In this document: piece after piece, positions 20,434-30,141 of the stretch
Position numbering within the stretch: the stretch's first letter is position 1
Layout: each line of letters begins with the position of its first letter
Origin: Prochlorococcus marinus str. MIT 9302
GTDB taxonomy: Bacteria; Cyanobacteriota; Cyanobacteriia; PCC-6307; Cyanobiaceae
Length of the DNA: 64,000 nt
Assembly (NCBI RefSeq): GCF_000759975.1
Contig: NZ_JNAM01000006.1
Span: 62,001 to 126,000 of the forward strand
Reading direction: 5' to 3'
Made by a program: the position numbers and the translations under genes
Notes under the pieces: generated by a model
Databases searched by the model: none
What the model was told of the DNA's origin: nothing
What the model saw: the letters and a program-made list of their open reading frames with translations, nothing else

Positions 20434-21182
20434 TAAATATTTACTTTTAAAATTTGCACCCAATCAATTAATTGCGGTTTTGCAAAAAGTGATATTTTTG
20501 CCGTTTTTTTTGATTTAAGTGTCTTATCTATAGATTCAACAATACCAATAGGAATATTTGGAGGTAATAAACTGCTAGCAGGAGAAGATGAAACGAAATC
20601 TCCGACTTTTAGATCAGCATCTTTCGAATAAAGTATTAAGCTAGGATAATCATCTCCTAAACCGACCAGTAAACCATTAATTTGAATTCTATCAACCCAA
20701 ACGCCTAACTTACTTTCTGGAGATGTTATTAAAGTTACCGAGGAAGTAAATAAAGAAGTATTTTTTACTCTTCCTAATAATCCACCCGGACCAATAACAG
20801 TACTGCCAATTTCCACTCCATCTTTTGAACCTTTATTTAATATTATTTGTCTCCACCAACTTCCTGTTTTTCTCGAAATAACTGCCGCTGAAATATTTTC
20901 ATTATTAGATGATTGTTGAAGAGATAATAGTTCCCGCAGTCTTAAATTATCCTTTTTAAGTAAATTTAACGTTATTAAAGATTCTTGGTCTATGCTCTTA
21001 AGAATAATTTCTTTTTGAAATTGACCCGGCCAAAAAGGCTTTGAAATAAAATAATAAATATCCTTATAAAAAGATCCCTTTGATATCCTTACAAAAACTA
21101 AAAATACAAAAATTCCAAATAAAACCCAACTTTTCTTTTTATGCCACCAACGACTAGTAGAAATTCGTCGGATATCTAACAT
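20433..21182 (-). CDS. mreC: Rod shape-determining protein MreC
   Basis: MreC (249 aa) is a bitopic protein linking the MreB filament to periplasmic wall enzymes. Visible features are a basic N-terminus, one membrane helix (about residues 19-32, VLFGIFVFLVFVRI), a coiled-coil-like stretch (SLITLNLLKKDNLRLRELLSLQQ), and the beta-rich periplasmic part with AAVISRKTGSWWRQIILNKGSKDGVEIGSTVI and GLLGRVKNTSLFTSSVTLITSPESKLGVWV, which are family blocks. It starts 4 bp after mreB and overlaps mreD by one base of its stop codon. Confidence 0.93.
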   Translation of the reverse strand: MLDIRRISTSRWWHKKKSWVLFGIFVFLVFVRISKGSFYKDIYYFISKPFWPGQFQKEIILKSIDQESLITLNLLKKDNLRLRELLSLQQSSNNENISAAVISRKTGSWWRQIILNKGSKDGVEIGSTVIGPGGLLGRVKNTSLFTSSVTLITSPESKLGVWVDRIQINGLLVGLGDDYPSLILYSKDADLKVGDFVSSSPASSLLPPNIPIGIVESIDKTLKSKKTAKISLFAKPQLIDWVQILKVNI

Positions 21183-21186
21183 AATA

Positions 21187-22239
21187 TTAATCTCTTATGG
21201 CGTTCCTTATATAGTCTGGAGTATCAACAACTCTTTTCAGTTTTTTAAAATCATCCAAAACCTCTCCGCAACCATTTACTACACAAAGTAGGGGGTTTTC
21301 TGCTATGTGAGTAAAAATTCCCGTTTCATCGCTCAATAAATCATTAATACCTCTTACTAAAGCTCCACCTCCTGCAAGCATAATCCCCCTGTCAACAATA
21401 TCTGCAGCAAGTTCAGGGGGGGTTCGCTCTAAAGTTCTTTTTACAGCTTCCACTATTTTGCCAAGTGTATCAGCCATGGCTTCTCTGATTTCTCCTGATG
21501 TCAAAGTAACTGACCTAGGTAGACCAGATAAAAGATGTAGACCTCTAACCTCTAAAGTAGTTTTATCAAAATCATCATCTGGAAATGCAGATCCAATTTT
21601 AATTTTAATATCTTCTGCAGTTCGTTCTCCAACAACTAAATTGTGAACTTTTTTAAGATATAGCGCAATTGATTCATTGATTTCGTCGCCAGCTATTCGA
21701 ACAGATTCACTTAATACAGTTCCACCCAAACTTAATACTGCAACCTCAGTAGTACCACCACCAATATCAACAATCATAGTTCCAATTGGCTCAGTTACTG
21801 GTAATGATGCTCCTATTGCTGCTGCAACAGGTTCATCAATTAAATGAACTTCTCTAGCTCCTGCTAATCCAGCTTCTCTTACTGCTCTTCGCTCAACACT
21901 GGTCACTCCACTTGGAATACCTATAACTATTCTTGGGGCTACTATACCCTTGCCTTCATTACATTTTTGAATAAATGTTTTTATCATTTGTTCTGCCGCA
22001 TCAAAATCTGCGATAACCCCATCTCGTAGTGGCCTTACAGCTCTAATATTGCCAGGTGTTCTTCCAAGCATTAACTTTGCTTCTTTACCAACAGCCAATG
22101 GAATCCCTTCTTCTAAATCCATAGCTACCACAGAAGGCTCTTGTAAAACAACACCCTTACCTGACACATGTATAAGAGTATTGGCCGTTCCCAAATCTAT
22201 GCCAATGTCTCTAGAAAATTTAAATCTGTTAAAAATCAC
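21187..22239 (-). CDS. mreB: Rod shape-determining protein MreB
   Basis: MreB (350 aa) is the bacterial actin that guides lateral wall synthesis. Phosphate 1 and 2 and adenosine motifs are visible: [15 protein letters not shown] (residues 11-25), [18 protein letters not shown] and [11 protein letters not shown]; the interdomain [11 protein letters not shown] block is also present. The start is GTG at 22239 (translated [13 protein letters not shown]). It is the first gene of mreB-mreC-mreD and is divergent from ssb, with 135 bp between the starts. Prochlorococcus cells are near-coccoid yet keep the full operon. Confidence 0.96.
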   Translation of the reverse strand: MIFNRFKFSRDIGIDLGTANTLIHVSGKGVVLQEPSVVAMDLEEGIPLAVGKEAKLMLGRTPGNIRAVRPLRDGVIADFDAAEQMIKTFIQKCNEGKGIVAPRIVIGIPSGVTSVERRAVREAGLAGAREVHLIDEPVAAAIGASLPVTEPIGTMIVDIGGGTTEVAVLSLGGTVLSESVRIAGDEINESIALYLKKVHNLVVGERTAEDIKIKIGSAFPDDDFDKTTLEVRGLHLLSGLPRSVTLTSGEIREAMADTLGKIVEAVKRTLERTPPELAADIVDRGIMLAGGGALVRGINDLLSDETGIFTHIAENPLLCVVNGCGEVLDDFKKLKRVVDTPDYIRNAIRD

Positions 22240-22374
22240 AATAAGAATTCTTTTTTATAAATAATATATCTATTTTTTGTTAAGCTCTCACAATTCCATC
22301 GTTTAGTTATGAATAGCACGCAAAACTTTGAGCACAAACTTGAAATATGAGTAGTATTAAAAAAAAAAAAAATT

Positions 22375-22746
22375 ATGGAAATTAACACAATTAACCTAGT
22401 GGGTAGGGCTGGCAGAGAACCAGATGTCAGATATTTTGAATCAGGAAGTATAGTAGCGAATTTCACACTTGCTGTTAACCGAAGAAGCAGAGACGAAGAG
22501 CCCGACTGGTTTAATTTAGAAATATGGGGCAAACAAGCCCAAATAGCAGCAGATTACGTTAAGAAAGGATCTTTAATTGGAATCACAGGAAGCTTTAAAA
22601 TTGATAGTTGGAAAGATAAAAATACTGGAGAAGATAGATACAAACCAGTTGTTAGGGTAGATAGATTAAACTTACTAAGCTCCCGAAAAGAATCTGAGAA
22701 TAACCAATATTCTAATAACAATAATTCTAGTGAAATTCCTTTTTAA
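22375..22746 (+). CDS. ssb: Single-stranded DNA-binding protein
   Basis: A 123-residue SSB with an N-terminal OB fold (residues 1-105; INTINLVGRAGREPDVRYFESGSIVANFTLAVNRR, DWFNLEIWGKQAQIAADYVKKGSLIGITG) and a short Asn/Ser linker. The tail ends SSEIPF, keeping the conserved I-P-F partner-binding tip although with fewer acids than DDDIPF. It binds ssDNA during replication and repair. A run of 14 adenines ends two bases before the ATG, leaving no Shine-Dalgarno. The 3' end overlaps the convergent DedA gene by 4 bp. Confidence 0.95.
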   Translation: MEINTINLVGRAGREPDVRYFESGSIVANFTLAVNRRSRDEEPDWFNLEIWGKQAQIAADYVKKGSLIGITGSFKIDSWKDKNTGEDRYKPVVRVDRLNLLSSRKESENNQYSNNNNSSEIPF

Positions 22747-23402
22747 GCTCTATTTCTTTGTATAAATCTAATAAGTAATTTTATAAAAAAATACAAGAAA
22801 ATTAAAATTAAAATTGGCTTCACAACATATTTGATTTGGTTTAAATAAGTTTCAATAATTGAATAATTTTCACCAAATAAATAGCCTGCATAAGTTAGAA
22901 GTGCTACCCAAATAAAGCTACCAAACGTAGTCCAAATCAAAAATTTTCTTAATGGCATAAGTTCAATGCCAGCAGGAACTGAAATTAAAGTTCTTATACC
23001 TGGAACTAATCGGCCCCAAAAAACTAAAGATACCCCGTATTTCTCAAACCACCTTTTACTTTTAGTTAAATCATTAGAAGAAATTCCTAAGTATTTTCCT
23101 TTTTTATCTAGAAAATTGGAAAGTCTTTTCTCATTTACTAATCTACCTAAGTAATACCAAGGCAATGCACCTAGGATTGTTCCAAATAAACCCCAGAAAA
23201 CTAAAATATAGAAATTTAATTTTTGTTGATAAACGAAAAAGCCTCCTAAGGGCATTATTATTTCTGATGGGATTGGAGGAATTATATTTTCTAAAAACAT
23301 AGCCAAACAAATAGTAAGGTATGCAATTGCTGAATTCTTTTCAACCGCCAAACTTATATAGTCAGGAATTGAAGTAAGAAAATTTAGAAAAATTAAACTC
23401 AA
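22743..23402 (-). CDS. DedA/SNARE-associated family membrane protein
   Basis: A 219-residue inner-membrane protein. Family blocks are FLENIIPPIPSEIIMPLGGFFVYQ (about 36-58), GTILGALPWYYLGRLV, and FWGRLVPGIRTLISVPAGIELMPLRKFLIWTTFGSFIWVALLTYAGYLFG; four or more membrane helices are present. DedA/UPF0043 members act in lipid-carrier recycling and membrane homeostasis, and some are undecaprenyl-phosphate flippases; the exact substrate here is unknown. The start is TTG at 23402; the frame is closed 10 bp upstream. It lies 2 bp after ahcY, so it is likely in the ahcY operon. Confidence 0.88.
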   Translation of the reverse strand: MSLIFLNFLTSIPDYISLAVEKNSAIAYLTICLAMFLENIIPPIPSEIIMPLGGFFVYQQKLNFYILVFWGLFGTILGALPWYYLGRLVNEKRLSNFLDKKGKYLGISSNDLTKSKRWFEKYGVSLVFWGRLVPGIRTLISVPAGIELMPLRKFLIWTTFGSFIWVALLTYAGYLFGENYSIIETYLNQIKYVVKPILILIFLYFFIKLLIRFIQRNRA

Positions 23403-23404
23403 AT

Positions 23405-24823
23405 TTAATATCTATAAAGTTCTGGTTTATAAGGTCCCTCAACTGAGACATTAATATAATCAGCCTGTTCTTTGGTTAATTTTGTTAATTTCGCACCAAT
23501 TTTATCCAAATGTAATCTAGCTACCATTTCATCTAAATGTTTTGGTAAAACATAAACTTCTTTAGAATATTGCTCTGACTTATTGAAAAGTTCAATTTGA
23601 GCTAATACTTGATTAGTAAAAGAATTACTCATAACAAAACTTGGATGTCCAGTCGCACAGCCTAAGTTGACTAATCTACCTTCAGCTAAAAGAATAATTT
23701 TGTTTCCACTAGGTAAAGTTATGTGATCAACCTGCGGCTTAATATTTTCCCATGAATAATTTTTTAATGAAGCTACGTCAATCTCATTATCGAAATGACC
23801 AATATTACACACAATGGCCTCATTCTTCATCTTGACAAGATTTTCATGAGTTATTACCTGATAGTTACCAGTAGCAGTAACAAATATATCTATATCTTCA
23901 ACAACGTCGTCTAACGTAACGACGCTGAAACCTTCCATTGCTGCTTGTAGAGCGCAAATGGGATCTACTTCAGCAACTTTTACAATTGCACCAAGTCCTC
24001 TTAATGACTGTGCTGAGCCTTTACCTACATCCCCAAAACCCATTACTAAAGCAACTTTACCGGCAATCATCACATCTGTCGCGCGCTTAATACTATCAAC
24101 TAAGGATTCTCTGCAACCATATAAATTATCAAATTTACTTTTAGTTACTGAATCATTAACGTTAATAGCTGGGAAGGGTAAAGCACTTTGCTTTTGTAGT
24201 TGATAAAGTCTTGCTACTCCAGTAGTAGTTTCTTCAGTAACACCAATAATATTACTCTTAATTCTTGAGTAGAATCTACTATCAGTTTGAAGCTTAGACT
24301 TAATAGAATTGAATAAAGCAATTTCTTCTTCATTACTAGGTTTATCTAAAACAGACAAATCTTTTTCTGCCTTACTACCAAGTATCAATAATCCAGTTGC
24401 GTCGCCTCCATCATCAAGAATCATATTTGGAGATTCTGAACCCCAATCAAGAATATAGTGGGTGTATTGCCAATATTCATCAAGAGTCTCACCTTTTTTT
24501 GCGTATACTGAGATTCCTTGATCTGCAATAGCTGCAGCTGCATGATCTTGGGTTGAAAAAATATTACAAGAAGCCCATTTCACTTCTGCACCAAGATCGA
24601 CAAGAGTTTCTATTAATACTGCTGTCTGTATTGTCATATGAAGACTTCCAGCTATTTTTGCACCTTTTAGTGGCTTTTCAGATTGATATTTATCTCTAAG
24701 TGCCATTAATCCAGGCATTTCCGTTTCGGCAATTTTAATTTCTTTACAACCAAAATCTGATAACGATATATCAGAAATTACGTAATTTGGTGTGGAGGTT
24801 TTAACTGAATTTGCGATAACCAT
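23405..24823 (-). CDS. ahcY: Adenosylhomocysteinase
   Basis: SAHase (472 aa) hydrolyses S-adenosylhomocysteine to adenosine and homocysteine, keeping SAM methylation running. Marks: [23 protein letters not shown] with [21 protein letters not shown], the NAD-binding [35 protein letters not shown] and the C-terminal [12 protein letters not shown] with the conserved Lys-Tyr used for NAD. A bacterial/plant-type insertion segment is present (about 150-190). The ATG is at 24823; tsaE is divergent, 39 bp away. The DedA gene follows closely. Confidence 0.97.
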   Translation of the reverse strand: MVIANSVKTSTPNYVISDISLSDFGCKEIKIAETEMPGLMALRDKYQSEKPLKGAKIAGSLHMTIQTAVLIETLVDLGAEVKWASCNIFSTQDHAAAAIADQGISVYAKKGETLDEYWQYTHYILDWGSESPNMILDDGGDATGLLILGSKAEKDLSVLDKPSNEEEIALFNSIKSKLQTDSRFYSRIKSNIIGVTEETTTGVARLYQLQKQSALPFPAINVNDSVTKSKFDNLYGCRESLVDSIKRATDVMIAGKVALVMGFGDVGKGSAQSLRGLGAIVKVAEVDPICALQAAMEGFSVVTLDDVVEDIDIFVTATGNYQVITHENLVKMKNEAIVCNIGHFDNEIDVASLKNYSWENIKPQVDHITLPSGNKIILLAEGRLVNLGCATGHPSFVMSNSFTNQVLAQIELFNKSEQYSKEVYVLPKHLDEMVARLHLDKIGAKLTKLTKEQADYINVSVEGPYKPELYRY

Positions 24824-24862
24824 ATCTAGTAAATACTTTCTCTATTAAACTATATATGATTA

Positions 24863-25312
24863 TTGTTTAATTTTGTGTTTATTGAGAACTTAAAAGAGAC
24901 TTTAAATTTAGGGGGAAAACTCTCACAACAATTAAATCCAGGATCGATTGTTTTATTGCAGGGTCCAATTGGGGCTGGGAAAACTTCATTTATTCAAGGG
25001 ATTGCTAAAGGCTTATCAATCTCTGAGGACATTACAAGCCCTACATTTGCTTTATCGCATCACTATAACTCCGGCAAGATTCCACTAATTCACCTTGATT
25101 TATACAGGTTAGAAAATGTTTCTTCAGCAAAAGAAGTTTTTTTTTTAGAAGAAGAAGAGGCAATACAAAGACAGGCTATTTTAGTTATTGAATGGCCAGA
25201 ATTAATAGAACCAGTTATTGATAATTTCTGGAAAATAGAAATTAGTTACGCAAAAAATCATGGAAGATACTACGAAATAAGAGATCCCAAAAATTTATTA
25301 ACCTTCTCATAA
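24863..25312 (+). CDS. tsaE: tRNA threonylcarbamoyladenosine biosynthesis ATPase TsaE
   Basis: TsaE (about 149 aa) is the small P-loop ATPase needed with TsaB, TsaC and TsaD to make t6A37 on tRNAs that read ANN codons. Walker A is GPIGAGKTSFIQGIAKGL; other family marks are DITSPTFALSHHY and IHLDLYRLE, with IEWPELI near the end. The start is uncertain: TTG at 24863 or GTG at 24875; no ATG fits this frame. The 3' end overlaps the convergent PfkB kinase gene by 43 bp, an unusually long overlap for this window. Confidence 0.92.
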   Translation: MFNFVFIENLKETLNLGGKLSQQLNPGSIVLLQGPIGAGKTSFIQGIAKGLSISEDITSPTFALSHHYNSGKIPLIHLDLYRLENVSSAKEVFFLEEEEAIQRQAILVIEWPELIEPVIDNFWKIEISYAKNHGRYYEIRDPKNLLTFS

Positions 25313-26268
25313 TATGGCTGTTGCTCGATGGCACCTTCACCAAGACAAGTTAATAATCCACAAACACCTGCGAACTTAATGCAATCTTCTATCTCTATTT
25401 GATTTGAAGGATAGCCAGAAGAAATTAATTTTGAAATTAAGCCAGCGAGAAATGCATCGCCTGCACCAGTAGTATCTACAATTTTTTGTGAAGTAGGAGT
25501 TTCGGTGATTCCCTGCAATCCATTGATGTACCATGCAACAGGATTTTTTCCATCAGTTATTATTACATCTGGTCTATTAGACAATTGTTGAGATATTAGC
25601 AAGGGATTTTCATCCTCAAAAAACAAAGTTGCTTCTTCCTTAGCAAGTTTTAAAACATTTGCATGATTTAAAAATTTCTTAATTAAATTAACTCTTGCGG
25701 CTTTACTAATTTCTGATGAAAAACTTGAATGATCCCAAAAGACCTCTCTCCAATTCAAATCAATAACTATTTTGACTTCAAATTTTTTAGCCTGTTCAAG
25801 AAGAAAAAAAATAGTCTCTGCTGATATTGGAGATGATAATAAGATCGTTCCTGTAACCAAATATTTTGATTCTAAAAAAGATTTCTCCAAATTTAAAATT
25901 TCTTTTTCGATTAATTTCTTACTAAGAACTTCGTCTGCAAAGCATGAATGAGAACTTTCCTCAAAGCCTGAAAAAAAACGATCTCCAAATTGATCTCTAT
26001 CAACATTAACAACGCGAGTAGATGAATCATTATCTAATTGCAAGAAATCTAAATTAATGTCCAATTCATTAAATTGCGCAATAAATTTTTTTCCATAATC
26101 ATCACTACCCAAACTTCCTATAAATATTGAATCTATTTTTAATTTTCTTAATGCACAAGCAACATTAGCCGGCGCTCCTCCCAAAAAATCTGTAAATCCT
26201 TGATTTGACTTATTTCTGATTCTGTCTATTAAAGCCTCTCCAATACATATGACCTTTTTCTTTTTCAT
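25270..26268 (-). CDS. PfkB-family sugar kinase (fructokinase-like)
   Basis: A 332-residue ribokinase-fold kinase. N-terminal IGEALIDRIRNKSNQGFTDFLGGAPANVACAL (residues 6-37) carries the PfkB signature 1 region, and VDTTGAGDAFLAGLISKL holds signature 2 with the catalytic aspartate of GAGD. Substrate is most likely fructose or a related hexose, judged from resemblance to bacterial fructokinases; sucrose metabolism in these organisms makes fructose, but specificity is not shown by sequence. ATG start; divergent from the alpha/beta hydrolase with 90 bp between them. Confidence 0.88.
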   Translation of the reverse strand: MKKKKVICIGEALIDRIRNKSNQGFTDFLGGAPANVACALRKLKIDSIFIGSLGSDDYGKKFIAQFNELDINLDFLQLDNDSSTRVVNVDRDQFGDRFFSGFEESSHSCFADEVLSKKLIEKEILNLEKSFLESKYLVTGTILLSSPISAETIFFLLEQAKKFEVKIVIDLNWREVFWDHSSFSSEISKAARVNLIKKFLNHANVLKLAKEEATLFFEDENPLLISQQLSNRPDVIITDGKNPVAWYINGLQGITETPTSQKIVDTTGAGDAFLAGLISKLISSGYPSNQIEIEDCIKFAGVCGLLTCLGEGAIEQQPYYEKVNKFLGSLIS

Positions 26269-26358
26269 AAAATGAAAGCTTTTTCTTAACTAAGAATAAT
26301 TTATTAAAAACGAATAATTTTTTTTTGAATTAAAGTTTAATTAAAAGCATATTTCATA

Positions 26359-27273
26359 GTGACTTTAAATAAATCTGAAACTTGGAATTGGAAAAACTGG
26401 GAAATTTCTTGGTCTTTATCAAAAGAATCTACTTCTGAAAAAAATATTAACATTTTATTAGTTCATGGATTTGGGGCATCAAAAAACCACTGGAGACATA
26501 ATCAAGATTTTCTTGGTAAATTTTCTAACTGCTTCGCAATTGACTTATTAGGATTTGGAAAAAGCAGTCAGCCTAGTGCTTTATTAAATTACGAACCTGA
26601 TAGAGAAAATTCAATTAAATATTCATTTGACTTATGGGGTAATCAAATATCAACATTTTGTTCAGAGGTAATAAAATCTCCTGTTTACTTAGTAGGAAAT
26701 TCAATTGGTGGTGTTATTGCATTGAAAGCTGCTGAAATGCTCAAAGATAATTGCAAAGGTGTCATTTTGATTGATTGTGCACAAAGAACTATGGATGATA
26801 AACGTTTAAAAAAAAGTGATATCTTAATGAATCTACTGAGACCCGTCCTTAAAACGATAGTCAGACAAAGAGTAATTAGTAATACACTCTTTACAAGAGC
26901 TGCTAATCCAAAAGTCATAAAAGAAATACTGAGAAAAGCTTACCCCTCAGGAAAAAATATCGATGAAGAATTAATTGAAATATTGTATCAACCATCTAAA
27001 AGGAAAAACTCTAGAGAAGCATTTCGTGGCTTTATTAACTTATTTGATGACTATCTTGCCACAGACCTTTTAGATAAAGTTGATAAACCAATACAATTAA
27101 TTTGGGGAGAGAAAGATCCCTGGGAATCTCTAAGTGAAGCAAAAGAATGGGAAGAAAAATTTAAGAATATTAAAAGATTAGATATTATTAAGGGTGCTGG
27201 CCATTGTCCTCATGATGAAGAACCTCTTGAAACAAATAAGTTAATAATTGAATTTATTCAGGAAACAAAATAA
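26359..27273 (+). CDS. Alpha/beta-fold hydrolase
   Basis: A 304-residue soluble hydrolase. The oxyanion-hole block is LLVHGFGASKNHWRHN (about residues 34-49), the nucleophile elbow is VGNSIGGVIALKAAE (serine of G-N-S-I-G), the acid is probably in IQLIWGEKDPWES, and the catalytic histidine is in IKGAGHCPHDEEP. The arrangement resembles cyanobacterial hydrolases annotated as chlorophyllase- or haloperoxidase-like, but the substrate is unknown. The start is GTG at 26359. The end overlaps the convergent sigma factor gene by 16 bp. Confidence 0.87.
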   Translation: MTLNKSETWNWKNWEISWSLSKESTSEKNINILLVHGFGASKNHWRHNQDFLGKFSNCFAIDLLGFGKSSQPSALLNYEPDRENSIKYSFDLWGNQISTFCSEVIKSPVYLVGNSIGGVIALKAAEMLKDNCKGVILIDCAQRTMDDKRLKKSDILMNLLRPVLKTIVRQRVISNTLFTRAANPKVIKEILRKAYPSGKNIDEELIEILYQPSKRKNSREAFRGFINLFDDYLATDLLDKVDKPIQLIWGEKDPWESLSEAKEWEEKFKNIKRLDIIKGAGHCPHDEEPLETNKLIIEFIQETK

Positions 27274-28259
27274 GCTTCTACATTAACACTTAGTCTCCTT
27301 AAGCCTCTTAATCCATCTCGTTCTAGGTTTCTTACTCGATCTCTACTTATTCCTAGGACTCTTCCTATACCCGTGAGAGACATTGGCTCATCTCCATCCA
27401 TGCCATATCTCATTCTTAAAACTCTACATTGTAGATCTGGTAATTGATGCAAAAGAGAATGAAGATCACCTCTCATACAATCCATCTCTATTTGTTCATC
27501 TGGTAAATCCTCCCCACCTGCAAGCAAATCTAATAAAACAGTGTCTTCGCCATCGCCAACTTTTGTTTCAAGGCTAACTGGCTGTCCAGCTTTGCACATC
27601 AAATCTTTAACATCTGCCTCAGGAAGCTCTACATATTTTGCAAGTTCACTAACTGTTGGAGTTCTAGACATTTCTTGACTTAACTCTCTTTGACCTTTTT
27701 TCAACTTATTCAACATTTCAGTTATATGAATTGGAAGTCTTATTGCCCTACTTTTTTCGGCTATTGCTCTAGTGATACCTTGTCTTATCCACCAGTATGC
27801 ATATGTTGAAAACTTATAACCCCTAGCTGGATCAAATTTTTCCACTCCTCTTACCAGTCCTATCGTTCCTTCTTGAATTAAATCTAATAATTCCATATTT
27901 CTTTTAGTATATTTTTTAGCGACACTCACTACCAATCTTAAATTTGCTGCAACCATTCTTTCTTTAGCCCTCTGTCCAGCTCTCAATCTTTTTTTTATAA
28001 TAGAAGTGGATAAATTTAATTTATTTGATAATTCCTCAATACTAGGCTTATTACCAGTTAATTCATAAATTTCTAATTCCGCTCTTTCAACCTGCATATA
28101 TTCTTGGACCTGCCTACCAAGAGTAATTTCCTGCTCATGAGATAATAGTGGAACTCTACCTATATCCCTCAAATATGATCTGACTAAGTCGACATCATTA
28201 CTTGCTTTTAAACTTGATATTGTTGCCAATTTATTCTCAACTAATGCTTCAGAAGACAT
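27258..28259 (-). CDS. RNA polymerase sigma factor, group 2 (SigB/C/D/E type)
   Basis: A sigma-70 factor of 333 residues (344 if the ATG at 28292 is used; I prefer MSSEALVENK at 28259). It has region 1.2 (DLVRSYLRDIGRVPLLSHEQEITLGRQVQ), region 2 with the -10-reading helix (DLIQEGTIGLVRGVEKFDPARGYKFSTYAYWWIRQ), region 3 and region 4 with the -35 helix-turn-helix (GIGRVLGISRDRVRNLERDGLRGLRR). It lacks the long region 1.1 of the primary factor, so it is a non-essential group 2 factor of the cyanobacterial type, usually tied to diel or stress programs. Which paralogue it is cannot be said. Confidence 0.92.
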   Translation of the reverse strand: MSSEALVENKLATISSLKASNDVDLVRSYLRDIGRVPLLSHEQEITLGRQVQEYMQVERAELEIYELTGNKPSIEELSNKLNLSTSIIKKRLRAGQRAKERMVAANLRLVVSVAKKYTKRNMELLDLIQEGTIGLVRGVEKFDPARGYKFSTYAYWWIRQGITRAIAEKSRAIRLPIHITEMLNKLKKGQRELSQEMSRTPTVSELAKYVELPEADVKDLMCKAGQPVSLETKVGDGEDTVLLDLLAGGEDLPDEQIEMDCMRGDLHSLLHQLPDLQCRVLRMRYGMDGDEPMSLTGIGRVLGISRDRVRNLERDGLRGLRRLSVNVEAYFVS

Positions 28260-28360
28260 GAAAGTTAAATATTGTTTTGTAAACAATACCATTAAGAATT
28301 GTAAAGTTAAACAAAAAAATCCACAAATTTACAAAAATGAGAATAAATACCTAGTCGATT

Positions 28361-29767
28361 TTAAATTAACGAAGAGCTTAATAACCATTTTGCGGTAGTT
28401 AAATATATAAATACACCTGCAATATCAGTGACGGTTGTAATGAAAGGAGAGGACATTAAGGCTGGATCCAACCTCATCTTGTCAAACAACAATGGAAGAA
28501 TAGCGCCTGTTGTAGCAGCTAAAGTTGTTATGGATATTAAACTTATTCCTACTGCAGAGGCTATTAAAGGGCCTTCTCCTTGCCACCAAGCGAAAGGGAA
28601 TACTACCAGCATCATCAAAATACCTAAAAGAGCGCCTGTTATTGCCTCCCTAACAACTGCCTTAATTGCGCCAAGAGACTTCAATTTTTGAGTACTTAAA
28701 CCTCTAATTACAACTGTTGAACTTTGAGCCCCAACATTTCCCCCAGTACCTATCAGCAGAGGAATAAATGCAGCTAGTAAAACTATTTCTTTTAATATTT
28801 GATCATTCATTGCTATAACTTTTGTAGTCAAACCATTTGCCAAAACCAAAATTAACAACCACAAAATTCTTCGTCGGGCTATGGTAAATAAACTACTTTG
28901 AAAATAATCATCTTCATCTCCAGGTTGAACTGCCCCTGCTGCATAGATATCTCTTGTTGCTTCTTGCTCTATTACATCAATTAAATCATCAACAGTTACT
29001 ATCCCAACAAGTCTTTTTTCTTTATCAACAACTGGAAGAGCTAAAAAATCATATCTTTGTATTGCTCTTGCGACCTCTTCTTGATTTGTATTCGTAGAAA
29101 TATTAACTACTTCTTTAGTCATAACATCTCCAATTGGCTTAGATGGATCAGCAGTCACAAGGTCTCTCAAAGAAAGAATACCCGTTAAATGTCTTTCTTT
29201 GTCCGTAACATATAAACTATAAATTGTTTCTGTATATGGAGCTCTTTTCCTGACTAAAGAAAGAGCCTGAGCTGCCGTTTGCATCTCTTTAAGGTCTATG
29301 AATTCAGTTGTCATTAATCTTCCAGCAGTTTCAGGCTCATATCCAAGTAATTCAGCTGTAACTTTCCTTTCACCAGGACTTAGAGCAGACAAAAATTTTC
29401 GTACAACTTTTGCAGGTAATTCGTCAAATAGTTGAACCCTATCATCAGGAGACATTTTCTCAACGATTTCTAAAACTTCTCCTGAACGAAGTCTGTCTAA
29501 TAAAGTTTGCTGAACTATTGGATCTAAATATTCATAAACTTCAATAGCCTCATTTTTCTTTAACAATCGAAATGCTAATGCTTGCAATATTAATGGAAGG
29601 CTTCCAATAGCATCTGCAATATCAACAGGTTGGGAAGGTTCTAAAAGTAACTTTGCCTCATCATAATTTCCTGCGACAAGCAATTCTTCAAGTTGAATAG
29701 TAATATTTTCTCTAGTACTCAAATCTGAAGATAAAGATGTAACCGTTTCAAGATTATTTTCATTCAT
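28361..29767 (-). CDS. mgtE: Magnesium transporter MgtE
   Basis: MgtE (468 aa) is a homodimeric Mg2+ channel gated by cytosolic Mg2+. The order is an N-terminal superhelical domain (about 20-140; DRLRSGEVLEIVEKMSPDDRVQLFDELP), two CBS domains (about 150-275; RHLTGILSLRDLV and KRLVGIVTVDDLIDVIEQEATRDI), a connecting helix, and five membrane helices with the pore block GTGGNVGAQSSTVVIRGL and LDPALMSSPFITTVTDIAGVFIY. Length fits the family. It lies between the sigma factor gene (102 bp) and the crcB pair (44 bp) on the minus strand; no M-box riboswitch is recognisable upstream. Confidence 0.95.
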   Translation of the reverse strand: MNENNLETVTSLSSDLSTRENITIQLEELLVAGNYDEAKLLLEPSQPVDIADAIGSLPLILQALAFRLLKKNEAIEVYEYLDPIVQQTLLDRLRSGEVLEIVEKMSPDDRVQLFDELPAKVVRKFLSALSPGERKVTAELLGYEPETAGRLMTTEFIDLKEMQTAAQALSLVRKRAPYTETIYSLYVTDKERHLTGILSLRDLVTADPSKPIGDVMTKEVVNISTNTNQEEVARAIQRYDFLALPVVDKEKRLVGIVTVDDLIDVIEQEATRDIYAAGAVQPGDEDDYFQSSLFTIARRRILWLLILVLANGLTTKVIAMNDQILKEIVLLAAFIPLLIGTGGNVGAQSSTVVIRGLSTQKLKSLGAIKAVVREAITGALLGILMMLVVFPFAWWQGEGPLIASAVGISLISITTLAATTGAILPLLFDKMRLDPALMSSPFITTVTDIAGVFIYLTTAKWLLSSSLI

Positions 29768-29811
29768 AAGATATATTCCATATTCAAAGTAACAACACTA
29801 TTATATGAAAT

Positions 29812-30141
29812 CTAAGTAATTTTTCTACTGATCCAAAACCCGAAATACATTGTGAATAGATTTATAATAATTATAAAATTAAAGAAAATTATAAATTTTA
29901 TCCAATCACCTTGATTCAAAATTTTGTACAAAAAATATATAAATCCGCTAAAGGATGTAAAGCACGAAAAAAAACCGCTTAATATAATTTTTTCTTTAGA
30001 TGAACTTAATCTTTTTGCAAAAATAAATCCAAAAAACAATGATCCAATTATTGAAACAAGAAAATTATTATTTAAAAATACTCTTAAAAAAGTAGCTACG
30101 TAACAAGCTAAAAGAATATAAATGTATTTTTTTTTCCTCAT
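29812..30141 (-). CDS. crcB: Fluoride channel subunit CrcB/Fluc (second copy)
   Basis: A 109-residue protein with four predicted membrane helices. Fluc marks include ACYVATFLRVFLNN near the start, IIGSLFFGFIFAKRL, and GFFSCFTSFSGFIYFL, the F-T-S-F-S version of the phenylalanine/serine track that lines the fluoride pore. Fluc channels are dual-topology dimers that expel F-. Its ATG overlaps the stop of the other crcB copy by 4 bp, so the pair may form an obligate heterodimer with the two subunits in opposite orientation. It is more diverged than its partner; the usual N-terminal G-x-x-G-A block is not clear. Confidence 0.8.
   Translation of the reverse strand: MRKKKYIYILLACYVATFLRVFLNNNFLVSIIGSLFFGFIFAKRLSSSKEKIILSGFFSCFTSFSGFIYFLYKILNQGDWIKFIIFFNFIIIINLFTMYFGFWISRKIT

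Noticed and set aside
20434-20463. Ten-residue N-terminal extension of MreD from a TTG codon
   Set aside because: It would sit entirely inside mreC; the TAATG stop-start overlap at 20433 is the better start.
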